Below, piece after piece: positions 18,887 through 27,356 of a stretch of 64,000 bases of DNA (within the stretch, counting starts at the first letter, position 1; each line of letters opens with the position of its first letter). The notes under the pieces are model-generated. The model was not told where the DNA came from, made no database searches, and saw only the letters and a list, made by a program, of their open reading frames with translations. Origin of the DNA: Azospirillum rugosum (GTDB taxonomy: Bacteria > Pseudomonadota > Alphaproteobacteria > Azospirillales > Azospirillaceae). The stretch is taken from positions 62,001 to 126,000 of the forward strand of contig NZ_JAGINP010000008.1 of assembly GCF_017876155.1 (NCBI RefSeq), given 5' to 3'. A program made the translations under genes and the position numbers.

Positions 18887-21733
18887 TCACGGATTCCCGG
18901 CCAGACCCTCCGCCTTTTCGGCGCCGGCCGCCAGTTTCGCGGCGGCCTCGCCCGACACGGCGTTGAGCACGCGGATCAGCTCCTCGATGCGGTAGGGCTT
19001 GGGCAGGAGCCGCACGCCCTCCGTCCTTGCCACCGTCTCGCTGTAGCCGGTGGTCAGCACGGCGGGCAGGTTCGGCCGCAGGCGCCGCGCCTCGCGCACC
19101 AGATCGACGCCGCTGAGCCGCCCGGGCATCACCACGTCGGAGAAGAGAAGGTCGATGCGCGCCCGGCTCGCCAGCAGCGGCAGGGCCTCGTCGGCCGTGG
19201 TCACCCGCGCCACCTCGTACCCGCTGTCCTCCAGCGCCGCGGCGACGGTCGAGGCGACGATGGGGTCGTCCTCCACCAGCAGGACGCGCCCGCTGCGGCG
19301 CACCGGCGCCGTCGCGGGCAGGGACGGCGCCTCCACGGCGGCCACCGCCGCGGTGGACCGGCGCAGCAGCAGGACCACCGCGGTGCCGCGCCCCGGTTCG
19401 CTGTCGATCCAGGCCATGCCGCCGCCCTGCCGCGCCAGCCCGTACACCTGCGCGAGGCCGAGGCCGCTGCCGCGCCCGACCTCCTTGGTGGTGAAGAACG
19501 GGTCGAAGGCCTTGGCGCGCACCTCCGGCGCCATGCCGGTGCCGGTGTCGGTGACGCTCAGCCGGACGAACTCGCCGTCCAGCCCGGACGGATCGCCGGG
19601 GGGCAGGAGGACGTTCTCCGCCTTCACCGTCAGCAGGCCACCGTCGGCCATGGCGTCGCGGGCGTTCACCGCCATGTTGATGAGCGCCAGCTCGAACTGC
19701 GTCGGGTCCACCTCCACCGACCACAGGCCCGGCCCGAACGTCGTCGCCAGCCGGATGTCCGCGCGGAGCGCCCGTTCCAGAAGGGGCGACATGGCGAGCA
19801 CGCGGTCGCGCACGTCGATCGGCTCCGGCCGCAGCCCCTCGCGCCGGGCGAAGGCCATCAGCTGCTGGACCAGCTTGGCGCCGCGGTCCACCGCCTGCTG
19901 GCCGGCGTCCAGCAGGGGCTGCACCTTCGGCTCGTCGGTGCGGCGGCGGATCATGGCGAGGCAGCCGCCCAGCGCCTGCAGCAGGTTGTTGAAGTCGTGG
20001 GCGAGGCCGCCGGTCAGCTGCCCGACCGCCTCCAGCTTCTGCGCCTGGCGCAGCTGGTCCTCGGCTTGGCGCAGAGCCGCCTCGCGCTCCTTCTCGACCG
20101 TGACGTCGCGCCCGACCGCGTGGACGAGGCCGCCGTCCGGCACGGCCATCCAGGAGAACCAGCGGTAATGGCCGTCCTTGTGGCGCAGGCGGTTCACGAA
20201 ATGCTGCGTGGGCTGCCCCGCCGCCATCCCACGGTTCTCGCCGCGCGTCGCCTCGACATCGTCCGGGTGGACGAGGTCCAGCGCGCGCATGCCCAGCACC
20301 TCCTCCTCCGACCAGCCGAGCGTGGCGGTCCAGGCGGGATTGACCGCGGTGAGCGTGGAATCGAGACGATGGACGATCATGATGTCGGTGGACAGGCGCC
20401 ACATGCGGTCGCGGTCGGCCGTGCGTTCGGCCACCCGGCTCTCCAACGTGGCGTTCAGGTCGCGCAACGCCTTTTCGGCCTGCTTGGCCTTGGTGATGTC
20501 CAGCACGAACTCGAACGCGCTGCCGTCCTCCAGCAGGGTGGCGGCGAACAGCGCCCACCAGCGCGAGCCGTCCTTGCGGAAGTACTCCTTTTCATAAGGC
20601 GTGGTCTGGCCGTTCGCCTTCAGTTCGGTGACGGCCCTTTCGGAGCACTCCAGCCATTCCGGCGGCGTCAGGCGCCGCCAGGTCATCACCCCGTTTTCCA
20701 AATCCTGCCGGCTGTAGCCGCCCATGGCGAGGAAGGCGTCGTTGGCGTCCGTGATGCGCCCGTCCTCGTCGAGATAGATCGCGCCGACCGTCTTGATCTC
20801 CAGCGCGGCGCGCAGCCGCGCCTCGCTGGCCCGCAGCGCCGCCTCGGCCTTCTTGGCCTCCGTGACGTCGCTGCCCTGGACGAACAGGCCGGTCACCCGG
20901 CCGTCGGCGTCGCGGATCGGTTGGAAGACGAAGGTGACGAAGCGTTCCTCCAGCGGGGCGCCCGGGCTGCGCCGGATCTTCGCCGGCACGCCCTGGCCGA
21001 CGAAGGGCTCGCCGCTGGCGAAGGCGCGGTCCGCCCAGTCGAAGAAGCCTTGCCCCTCGATCTCCGGCAGCGCCTCGCGCGCCGGCTTGCCGATGATGTC
21101 GCGATGGCCGACCAGCTGGAAATAGGCGTCGTTGGCCATTTCAAAGACGTGGTCGGGGCCGCGCCAGACATAGCAGAAGCCCGGCGCCTGGCGGAACAGC
21201 TCGCGGAAGTGGTCGCTCTCCGCCACGAGCCGCCGCTTGGCGAACACCTCCTCCGTCGTCTCGATGCAGGCGCAGAACAGGCCCGCCACGCCGCCGGACT
21301 GGCCGCGCACCGGCGTGTAGGAGAAGGCGAAATGCGTTTCCTCCGGATAGCCCTTGCGGTGCATGACCAGGGTGATGTCGTCCATGTGGACCGGCTCGCC
21401 GTCGTAGGCTTGCGTCACGATGGGCGTGAGATCGTCGCGGATCTCGCTCCAGACCTCGGTGAACGGCCGGCCGAGCGCCGCGGGGTGCTTGTCGCCGAGG
21501 ATCTCCGCATAGGCGTCGTTGTAGAGCAGGGTCTGCTCCGGTCCCCAGACCAGGAACATGGCCTGACGCGAGCCGAGGATCACGGCGACCAGCGTGCGCA
21601 GCGGCAGATCCCAGCCGTCCGGCTCCCCCAGGGGAGAGGACGCCCAGTCGCGGCCGCGCATCAGCGCTCCCGCCTCGCCCCCATCGGCCAGGAAGAGGTC
21701 GGCGGACTTCCGGCAACCCTTGGCGAGGCTCAT
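18887..21733 (-). CDS. PAS-containing hybrid sensor histidine kinase
   Basis: A 948-residue soluble kinase. There is no membrane helix, so it senses a cytoplasmic signal. Four PAS-like domains occupy roughly residues 40-530; the third contains KEYFRKDGSRWWALF and the fourth LGWSEEEVLGM. The HisKA H-box GGLAHDFNNLL is at about residue 577. The ATPase domain has NMAVNARDAM, DTGTGM and GSGLGLAQVYGL. A C-terminal receiver (VLLVEDDPIV, phospho-acceptor in LLFSDVVMPG, KPYR) completes a hybrid kinase. The HDFNN box marks the family whose receivers are often internal controllers. No response regulator is adjacent, so the output is unknown. Confidence 0.94.
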   Translation of the reverse strand: MSLAKGCRKSADLFLADGGEAGALMRGRDWASSPLGEPDGWDLPLRTLVAVILGSRQAMFLVWGPEQTLLYNDAYAEILGDKHPAALGRPFTEVWSEIRDDLTPIVTQAYDGEPVHMDDITLVMHRKGYPEETHFAFSYTPVRGQSGGVAGLFCACIETTEEVFAKRRLVAESDHFRELFRQAPGFCYVWRGPDHVFEMANDAYFQLVGHRDIIGKPAREALPEIEGQGFFDWADRAFASGEPFVGQGVPAKIRRSPGAPLEERFVTFVFQPIRDADGRVTGLFVQGSDVTEAKKAEAALRASEARLRAALEIKTVGAIYLDEDGRITDANDAFLAMGGYSRQDLENGVMTWRRLTPPEWLECSERAVTELKANGQTTPYEKEYFRKDGSRWWALFAATLLEDGSAFEFVLDITKAKQAEKALRDLNATLESRVAERTADRDRMWRLSTDIMIVHRLDSTLTAVNPAWTATLGWSEEEVLGMRALDLVHPDDVEATRGENRGMAAGQPTQHFVNRLRHKDGHYRWFSWMAVPDGGLVHAVGRDVTVEKEREAALRQAEDQLRQAQKLEAVGQLTGGLAHDFNNLLQALGGCLAMIRRRTDEPKVQPLLDAGQQAVDRGAKLVQQLMAFARREGLRPEPIDVRDRVLAMSPLLERALRADIRLATTFGPGLWSVEVDPTQFELALINMAVNARDAMADGGLLTVKAENVLLPPGDPSGLDGEFVRLSVTDTGTGMAPEVRAKAFDPFFTTKEVGRGSGLGLAQVYGLARQGGGMAWIDSEPGRGTAVVLLLRRSTAAVAAVEAPSLPATAPVRRSGRVLLVEDDPIVASTVAAALEDSGYEVARVTTADEALPLLASRARIDLLFSDVVMPGRLSGVDLVREARRLRPNLPAVLTTGYSETVARTEGVRLLPKPYRIEELIRVLNAVSGEAAAKLAAGAEKAEGLAGNP

Positions 21734-21981
21734 GGAATGGCCGTCGTGTCCGGCAGACGGATGGGATCAGGCGTCGGCATGGCGTCGGGGCAGCGGCGGT
21801 TCATGATCATGGCACGACGATATAGCCACTCGGGGTGGCCCGGCACAATGTGACGGGACTTCCCCATTGGAGGTATGTCCTCTATTTGCGGGGTTGGTCG
21901 GGTTACGCCGATCCAATCCTTGCCGCACCGGACCGGCCGTCCGCATATCCTGCTGCGCGCAATCACCGTGTCGGGGGCGGA

Positions 21982-22356
21982 ATGAATCGGACCGGCGTAA
22001 AGACGGCCGTCACGCTGGCGGCCTGGGCCTGCATCGTGACCATCGTCGTCCTGTCCTTGGCTCCAGCGGACGAGATGGTCCGCACCGGCGCCGACGGGCA
22101 CCTGGAGCACACCGCCGCCTACGCCGGCACCGGCTTCTTCGTCGGCATCGCCTATCGGGTGGAGGAGCGCTGGGCGGTTCTGGGCGGGCTGATGTCCGCC
22201 CTGGCCGGAACGATGGAAATCCTGCAGCACTTCTCGCCCGGCCGTCACCCGGGCTTCAGCGATTTCGGGGCGAGTTCCATCGGCGCCGTCATCGGTCTGG
22301 CCGTGGCGGGGCTGGCTGTCCGCAACATGCTGCTCGCGCGGCGTTCCGTGCGCTGA
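21982..22356 (+). CDS. VanZ-like small membrane protein
   Basis: The ATG at 21982 follows a purine-rich GGGGGCGGA. The 124-residue product has about four hydrophobic segments, a short motif DGHLEHTAAYAGTGF after helix 1, and GTMEILQHFSPGRHPGFSD, which matches the EXXQ...PGR..D pattern of VanZ-like proteins. In enterococci VanZ confers low teicoplanin resistance, but proteobacterial homologues have no established role. The gene is divergent from the PAS kinase and convergent with the TetR gene, only 10 bases from its stop. Confidence 0.85.
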   Translation: MNRTGVKTAVTLAAWACIVTIVVLSLAPADEMVRTGADGHLEHTAAYAGTGFFVGIAYRVEERWAVLGGLMSALAGTMEILQHFSPGRHPGFSDFGASSIGAVIGLAVAGLAVRNMLLARRSVR

Positions 22357-22366
22357 ACGGTTGAGA

Positions 22367-22984
22367 TCATCCCTCCGACGATAGTTCGCGCTGGAAGGCG
22401 CGGCTGATGGTCTCCGCGAAGGGCTTGAGGGTGGACTCCCCGGCGCCGTCGCGGGCCGCGGCCGACATGCCGGCCATCGCGATCACGACGAAATCGGCCA
22501 GATCCTCCGCGCGGTCCGGGCGCTCGGCCGCGATGAAATCGCGCAGCGCGTTGCGGCTGGCCGTCTTCGCGGCGGCGGACAGGGCGCAGGCCTCCGGATC
22601 GGCGCTGTTGCGGGCGCCGTCGAGCACCAGGCAGCCGGCCACCCCGTTCCGCTCCGGATAGAGCCGGGCGGCGAGATCCAGCGTGCGCGCGATCACCGCG
22701 GCGACGCCGCCGCCTTCCTCCAGCGCCTTCGCGAAGATGTTGGCCTCCCCGGCGGCGTAGCGCTGGAGCGCGCGCTCGAACAGCCCGGCCTTGCTGCCGA
22801 AGGCGGCGTAGAAGCTGGGCGGCTTGATCCCCAACTCCGCCCCCAGCTCCGCCACGCCCACCGCGTCGTAGCCGCGGGCGTGGAACAGCCTCATCGCCGT
22901 ATCGACCGCCTCGTCCAGATCGAAGGACCGCCGCCGGCCGCGTGGTCCGGTCGCCGGTGCCTCGGATTTATGTGTAGTGGTCAC
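22367..22984 (-). CDS. bdcR: TetR-family repressor paired with bdcA
   Basis: The start is the GTG at 22984, with AAGGAG at ideal spacing; upstream in-frame ATGs are non-coding extension. The 205-residue product has a TetR helix-turn-helix (RGYDAVGVAELGAELGIKPP, then SFYAAFGSKAGLFERAL). Its overall pattern, including GCLVLDGARNS, matches E. coli BdcR/YjgJ. It is divergent from a BdcA-like gene, just as bdcR and bdcA are linked in E. coli. Two near-identical palindromes lie in the 70-base gap, one overlapping the repressor's own start codon, so it probably represses both itself and bdcA. The inducer is unknown. Confidence 0.85.
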   Translation of the reverse strand: MTTTHKSEAPATGPRGRRRSFDLDEAVDTAMRLFHARGYDAVGVAELGAELGIKPPSFYAAFGSKAGLFERALQRYAAGEANIFAKALEEGGGVAAVIARTLDLAARLYPERNGVAGCLVLDGARNSADPEACALSAAAKTASRNALRDFIAAERPDRAEDLADFVVIAMAGMSAAARDGAGESTLKPFAETISRAFQRELSSEG

Positions 22985-23036
22985 TAAAGAAACTCCTTGC
23001 GGCGATCCGTCTGCTCGGTATATATAGCGGTCACTA
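22975..23036. promoter_or_regulatory. Two TetR operators between bdcR and bdcA
   Basis: TAGTGGTCACTA (22975-22986) and TAGCGGTCACTA (23025-23036) are inverted repeats with a GT centre, 50 bases apart. The first overlaps the regulator's GTG; the second lies just before bdcA's ribosome site. Confidence 0.75.
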
Positions 23037-23054
23037 CACAAACTCAAGGAACCG

Positions 23055-23771
23055 ATGATGACCGATTTCACGGGCAAGACGATCCTCGTCCTCGGCGGCA
23101 GCCGGGGCATTGGCGCCGCCATCGTCCGCCGCTTTGCCGCCGCCGATGGCGCCGTCACCTTCACCTACGCCGGGTCGAAGGACGCGGCGGAGGCGCTCGC
23201 CACTGAGACCGGGGCGGAGGCGATCCGCGTGGACAGCGCCGACCGCGACGCGCTGATCGCGGTGGTCGCCGGGCGCGGTCCGCTCGACGTGCTGGTGATC
23301 AACGCCGGCACGCTGGTGATGGGGGATCCGCTGACGCTCGACCCCGACGCGGTGGACCGGATGATCGACGTCAACGTGCGCGCGCCCTACCACGCGGCGG
23401 TGGAGGCCGCCCGACGCATGAATCCGAACGGCCGCATCATCGTCATCGGCTCGGTCAACGGCGACCGCATGCCCTTCGCCGGCGCCGCCGCCTACGCGCT
23501 CACCAAATCCGCGGTGCAGGGAATGGTGCGGGGCCTCGCCCGCGACTTCGGGGATCGCGGCATCACCGTCAACGCCATCCAGCCCGGCCCGACCGACAGC
23601 GACATGAACCCGGCCGGCGGCCCGATGGCGAGCTTCATGCACAGCCACATGGCCATCAAGCGCCACGCCCACGCGGAGGAGGTGGCCGAGCTGACCGCCT
23701 TTGTCGCCGGCCCGCACGGCGCGATGATCACCGGGTCGTTCCAGACCATCGACGGCGGCTTCGGCGCCTGA
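23055..23771 (+). CDS. bdcA: BdcA-like short-chain dehydrogenase/reductase
   Basis: A 238-residue SDR. The cofactor motif GGSRGIG is at residues 14-20, NAGTLV follows, and the catalytic part is IGSVNGDRMPFAGAAAYALTKSAVQ with Ser, Tyr and Lys in place. It resembles E. coli BdcA along its length (FTYAGSKDAAEALA, IDGGFGA). BdcA is reported to affect biofilm dispersal, possibly through cyclic di-GMP binding; whether this homologue does so is unknown. AAGGA precedes tandem ATGs at 23055 and 23058. It is controlled with the divergent TetR gene through shared operators. Confidence 0.88.
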   Translation: MMTDFTGKTILVLGGSRGIGAAIVRRFAAADGAVTFTYAGSKDAAEALATETGAEAIRVDSADRDALIAVVAGRGPLDVLVINAGTLVMGDPLTLDPDAVDRMIDVNVRAPYHAAVEAARRMNPNGRIIVIGSVNGDRMPFAGAAAYALTKSAVQGMVRGLARDFGDRGITVNAIQPGPTDSDMNPAGGPMASFMHSHMAIKRHAHAEEVAELTAFVAGPHGAMITGSFQTIDGGFGA

Positions 23772-23779
23772 GTCGAACG

Positions 23780-23811
23780 GGGGGCGGACGGGGTCGAACC
23801 CGCCCGCCCCC
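23780..23811. terminator. Convergent terminator between bdcA and hmp
   Basis: A 13-position stem (GGGGGCGGACGGG against CCCGCCCGCCCCC, one mismatch) with a six-base loop lies between two convergent stop codons. There is no strong T-run. Confidence 0.6.
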
Positions 23812-23820
23812 GGGACCGCG

Positions 23821-25038
23821 TCAGGCGGCCGCAAGCTCCTCGGCGGGGCCGAAGAACTCGTAATGGATGCGGTCGCCCGCCACGCCGGCGCGGGACAGCC
23901 CGCCGACGAAGGTCCGCAGGAAGGGCTTGGGCCCGCACAGATAGACGTCCGCCTCGCTCAGCGGCGTGTTGGCGCGCAGCCAGTCGACCGTGATGAAGCC
24001 GTCGGCGTCGTGGCTGACGCCGGCGCGGTCGCCGGCCAGCGGCTCGCAATAGAAGGTCGCGACGGAGATGTTCCTGCGCGCCGCGGCCAGGTCGCGGACG
24101 TGCCGGTCCATGGCGTGGGTGGCGCTGCTGGTCGTGCCGTGGATGTAGTGGGTCTCCAGGCCGGGGTGCGCCTGTGCGATGGTTTCCACCATGCTGACCA
24201 TGGGAGTCAGGCCGACGCCGCCGCTCAGCAGGATCACCGGCCGTTCCGGCCGCTCGGGCAGGAAGAAGTCGCCGGCCGGCGGGGACACCTTCAGGACGGT
24301 GCCCACGGCCACATGGTCGTGCAGCCAGTTGGACGCCGCTCCGCCCGGCTCCCGCTTCACGGAAATGCGGTAGCTGCGGCCGTTCGGCGCGGCGGAGATG
24401 CTGTAGTTGCGGCGCACCGGCGCCTCGGCGCCTGGCACCGGCAGCTGGAAGGTCAGGTACTGGCCGGGCTTGTGCCGCAGCACCGGCCCGCCGTCGGCCG
24501 GGGTCAGCACGAAGGAGGTGATGATCGCGCTCTCATTCACCTTGGCCGAGACGGTGAAGTCCCGCCAGCCCATCCAGCCGCCCTCGGCGGCGGCGGTCGC
24601 GTCGTAGATGGTCTGCTCCCGCCCGATCAGGATGCGGGCCAGGAACCAGTAGGCCTCGCCCCAGGCGCCCAGGACCTCGTCCGTGGCGGCGTCGCCCAGC
24701 ACGTCCTTGATCGCGCCCAGCAGGGCGGTCGCCACAAAGGGGTAATGCTCCGGCAGGATCTGGAGGCCGGCGTGCTTCTGCGCGATGCGCTCCACCACCG
24801 GGGCCAGCGCGCCGAGATTCTCGATGTTCTGCGCATAGCCCAGAATGGCGTTGGCGAGCGCCTTGGTCTGCGCGCCGCCCTGCCCCTGGTGGGAGTGGTT
24901 GAACAGGGCGGCGATGTGCGCGTCCTTGAACAGGCGGACATACATCGCGCGGGTGATCGCCGGACCATGCTCCGCCAGGGCGGGGGCGGTTGCCTTGACG
25001 ACGGCGATGGTCTGGGCGCTGAGAGGCTGCTGCATCAT
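23821..25038 (-). CDS. hmp: Flavohaemoprotein nitric oxide dioxygenase
   Basis: About 405 residues from tandem ATGs at 25038/25035; AGGA lies before them. It has a globin domain (residues 1-140; distal and proximal pattern FNHSHQGQGGAQ and KHAGLQILPEHYP), then an FAD domain (RNYSISAAPNGRSYRISVKRE) and an NAD(P)H domain (VILLSGGVGLTPMVSM, YLCGPKPFLR). It converts NO plus O2 to nitrate using NAD(P)H and so protects against nitrosative stress. It is divergent from a TetR gene across ~280 bases. A lone AAGATGCAA near 25154 resembles an NsrR half-site, but no second half is clear. Confidence 0.96.
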   Translation of the reverse strand: MMQQPLSAQTIAVVKATAPALAEHGPAITRAMYVRLFKDAHIAALFNHSHQGQGGAQTKALANAILGYAQNIENLGALAPVVERIAQKHAGLQILPEHYPFVATALLGAIKDVLGDAATDEVLGAWGEAYWFLARILIGREQTIYDATAAAEGGWMGWRDFTVSAKVNESAIITSFVLTPADGGPVLRHKPGQYLTFQLPVPGAEAPVRRNYSISAAPNGRSYRISVKREPGGAASNWLHDHVAVGTVLKVSPPAGDFFLPERPERPVILLSGGVGLTPMVSMVETIAQAHPGLETHYIHGTTSSATHAMDRHVRDLAAARRNISVATFYCEPLAGDRAGVSHDADGFITVDWLRANTPLSEADVYLCGPKPFLRTFVGGLSRAGVAGDRIHYEFFGPAEELAAA

Positions 25039-25257
25039 AGGTCCTGATCTGGTGGACGGATCGGGTGAAAGGCGGCGCCGCACCGGCCGGCCGGTGGCCG
25101 TAATTCGGTGGGCGCGGTAAAACATGCGGCTCAAATAAATGTTTTCCGCTCAAAAGATGCAATAGGAATATTTGTTTAGACGCCGAACGCCATGCGCGCG
25201 GCGCGACGCTCCCCATCGTCGGGCGCGGCCAAGATCAGGCGATCCCGTCTTGGCGTT

Positions 25258-25304
25258 TTAGAGCGACCGCTCTAATATCGTGTTTTAGAGCGAACGATCT
25301 AAAA
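25258..25304. promoter_or_regulatory. Two TetR operator palindromes before the second TetR gene
   Basis: A perfect palindrome TTAGAGCGACCGCTCTAA (25258-25275) and a longer near-perfect one (25283-25304, arms TTTTAGA / TCTAAAA around CGAACG) share the half-site TTAGAGCG. They lie 10-60 bases before the TetR ATG. Confidence 0.8.
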
Positions 25305-25315
25305 CGGGGTGGGCG

Positions 25316-25930
25316 ATGGCGCGACCGCGCGAATTCGACGAGGGCACGGTCCTGGACGCGGCGATGCAGTGCTTCTGGACCGGTGGCTTCGAGGCCACCT
25401 CGACCCGCGACCTGGCGGAGCGGATGAGGATGACGCCCGCCAGCATCTACAACGCTTTCGGCGACAAGCGCGCGCTGTTCCGGCGGGCGCTCGACCATTA
25501 CATCGCCCAGACGCTGCACAAGCGCATCGCCCGGGTGGAAGGCTGCCCGTCGCCGGCCGCGGCGATCACGCAGTTCCTCAATGACGTTGTGGAACGGTCG
25601 CTGGACGACCCGCAGAACCGCGGCTGCCTGCTCGTCAACTCGGCCGTCGAGGCGTCGCACGATGCCGAGATGCGCGAGGCGTTGGCCGGCGAACTCGAGC
25701 AGTACGAAGCCTTCTTCCGCCGCATCCTCGCCGCCGCGCAAGCCGCGGGGGAGGCCACGACCGCCGTCAGCGCGGAGGACGGCGCCCGCCAGCTTCTGGC
25801 CACGGTGCTGGGGATCCGCGTGCTCTGCCGCGTCCGGCCCGACCGCGACCTGCTGGCGGGTGCGGCGAACGCCGCGCTCACCCTGCTTGGCCTGCCGCCG
25901 CTTCCTGCCAACGGAACACTCTCGGAATGA
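25316..25930 (+). CDS. TetR-family transcriptional repressor
   Basis: A 204-residue regulator with an N-terminal helix-turn-helix (GFEATSTRDLAERMRMTPAS, IYNAFGDKRALFRRAL) and a TetR_C-like ligand domain containing NRGCLLVNSAVEA. GGGGTGGG before the ATG gives the start. Two matching palindromes immediately upstream are almost certainly its own operators. An MFS exporter gene follows after 68 bases on the same strand. The usual arrangement is a repressor that also controls its exporter and is relieved by the exported compound (inferred). The hmp gene is divergent, and its promoter may share the region. Confidence 0.92.
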   Translation: MARPREFDEGTVLDAAMQCFWTGGFEATSTRDLAERMRMTPASIYNAFGDKRALFRRALDHYIAQTLHKRIARVEGCPSPAAAITQFLNDVVERSLDDPQNRGCLLVNSAVEASHDAEMREALAGELEQYEAFFRRILAAAQAAGEATTAVSAEDGARQLLATVLGIRVLCRVRPDRDLLAGAANAALTLLGLPPLPANGTLSE

Positions 25931-25998
25931 CCGCGTCTTCGCATGCCCCCTCGCCTTGCGATGGAGGGGCGCGCGCGGAACCGAACAAGGATGATCCC

Positions 25999-27198
25999 AT
26001 GTCCACGGACACGAACACGGCCGCCGCCGCGCTTGCCCCCGCTCCGGCGAGCGACCGGCTGGACGCCGCCGCCTGGTTCGCCATGATCGCCGGCATGTCC
26101 AGCAGCTTCATCGGCATCGGGCTGGCCCGCTTCGCCTACACGCCGCTGATCCCGCCGCTCATCCAGGCGCAGTGGTTCACCGCCGCCGATGTGGTGACGC
26201 TGGGGGCGGCAAACTTCGCCGGCTACCTGATCGGCGCGCTGCTCGGCCGCCCTCTGGCGACGCTGATGCCTGTGCGCCTGCTGCTGCGCCTGCTGATGGT
26301 GGCGGTGACGGCGGCCTTCTTCGCCTGCGCCTATCCGTTGTCCCTGCCGTGGTTCTTCGTCTGGCGGCTGGTGTCCGGCGTCTCGGGCGGGGCGATGATG
26401 GTGCTGGCCGCCACGTCGATCCTGCCGCACATCCCCCCTGGCCGCCGCGGCATGGCGAGCGGCCTGATCTTCCTGGGCGTCGGGCTGGGCATCGCGGCGT
26501 CGGGCACGCTGGTGCCCGTGCTGCTCCGCCTCGGCCTGTGGGAGACCTGGATGGGCCTGGGCGCCATCAGCCTCCTCCTGACCGCGATCAGCTGGTTCGG
26601 CTGGCCCCCCTCCGTCGTCCCGGCCGCAGCCCCCGTTGAAGCGCCGAAGGAGACGAAGGGCCTGCGCGCCCTCTACGCGGAATACGCGCTGAACGCGCTC
26701 GGCCTCGTGGCGCCGATGATGCTGCTGGTCGACTTCATCGCCCGCGGCCTGGGCAAGGGGTCGGACATCGGGGCGCTCTATTGGGCGCTGTATGGTGCGG
26801 CGGCCATCGTCGGCCCGCTGCTGGCCGGGCAGGCGGGCGACCGGTTCGGCTTCCGCCTGTCCTACCGGGTGGCCCTGCTGCTCCAGGCCGTCGCCGTCGC
26901 GATCCTGGCGGTGACCACCAGCCCGGCGCTGATCGCGCTGTCCACGGTGGTCATCGGCGCCCTGACCTCCGGCGTGGTGCCGCTGGTGCTCGGCCGCATC
27001 CACGAGGCCCTGCCCGGCCACCCGATGGAACAGCGCGCGGCCTGGAGCCGGGCCACCACCGCCTTCGCCCTGTTCCAGGCGCTGGCCGGCTACGGCTACT
27101 CCTTCCTGTTCGCGCACAGCGGGGAGAGCTACGCGCTGATCTTCGCCTGCGGCGCCGCCTCCCTGGTGGTGGCCTTCCTGGCCGACCTGAAGCGCTGA
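25999..27198 (+). CDS. YbfB/YjiJ family MFS transporter
   Basis: The ATG at 25999 has AAGGA upstream and gives 399 residues with about 12 hydrophobic helices. The N-terminal segment SSFIGIGLARFAYTPLIPP is typical of the YbfB/YjiJ group, as is the early NFAGYLIGALLGR. The substrate is not known for the group. It sits right behind a TetR gene, so it is probably the target of that repressor, either as part of the same transcript or from the same operator region. A 14-bp perfect hairpin follows its stop. Confidence 0.88.
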   Translation: MSTDTNTAAAALAPAPASDRLDAAAWFAMIAGMSSSFIGIGLARFAYTPLIPPLIQAQWFTAADVVTLGAANFAGYLIGALLGRPLATLMPVRLLLRLLMVAVTAAFFACAYPLSLPWFFVWRLVSGVSGGAMMVLAATSILPHIPPGRRGMASGLIFLGVGLGIAASGTLVPVLLRLGLWETWMGLGAISLLLTAISWFGWPPSVVPAAAPVEAPKETKGLRALYAEYALNALGLVAPMMLLVDFIARGLGKGSDIGALYWALYGAAAIVGPLLAGQAGDRFGFRLSYRVALLLQAVAVAILAVTTSPALIALSTVVIGALTSGVVPLVLGRIHEALPGHPMEQRAAWSRATTAFALFQALAGYGYSFLFAHSGESYALIFACGAASLVVAFLADLKR

Positions 27199-27214
27199 CC
27201 CGCCTGTCGCTGCC

Positions 27215-27247
27215 GGCCCCGCGCGGACGAAGAGTCCGCGCGGGGCC
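27215..27247 (+). terminator. Terminator after the MFS gene
   Basis: A perfect 14-bp stem (GGCCCCGCGCGGAC / its complement) with loop GAAGA. The downstream T-rich stretch TCTGTCGTTT is weak but present. Confidence 0.8.
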
Positions 27248-27356
27248 TCTGTCGTTTGAGCCCCCCATTCGAGCCCATGTTGCGCCCCTGTATTGTGAAC
27301 GGTAAAATGATCGCTCCGCCCGGAGCGGATTATTTTTAGACAGTCAGGGGGAAATA

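Noticed and set aside
15812..21853. A continuous 2013-codon open frame on the plus strand
   Set aside because: It runs antisense to kup, the MFS gene and the PAS kinase, all clearly real. Its translation is His/Arg/Gln/Gly-rich with no domains, a common artefact of GC-rich coding DNA.
25154..25162. AAGATGCAA upstream of hmp as an NsrR site
   Set aside because: Only one half-site is present and no partner half is spaced correctly; too weak to list as a feature.
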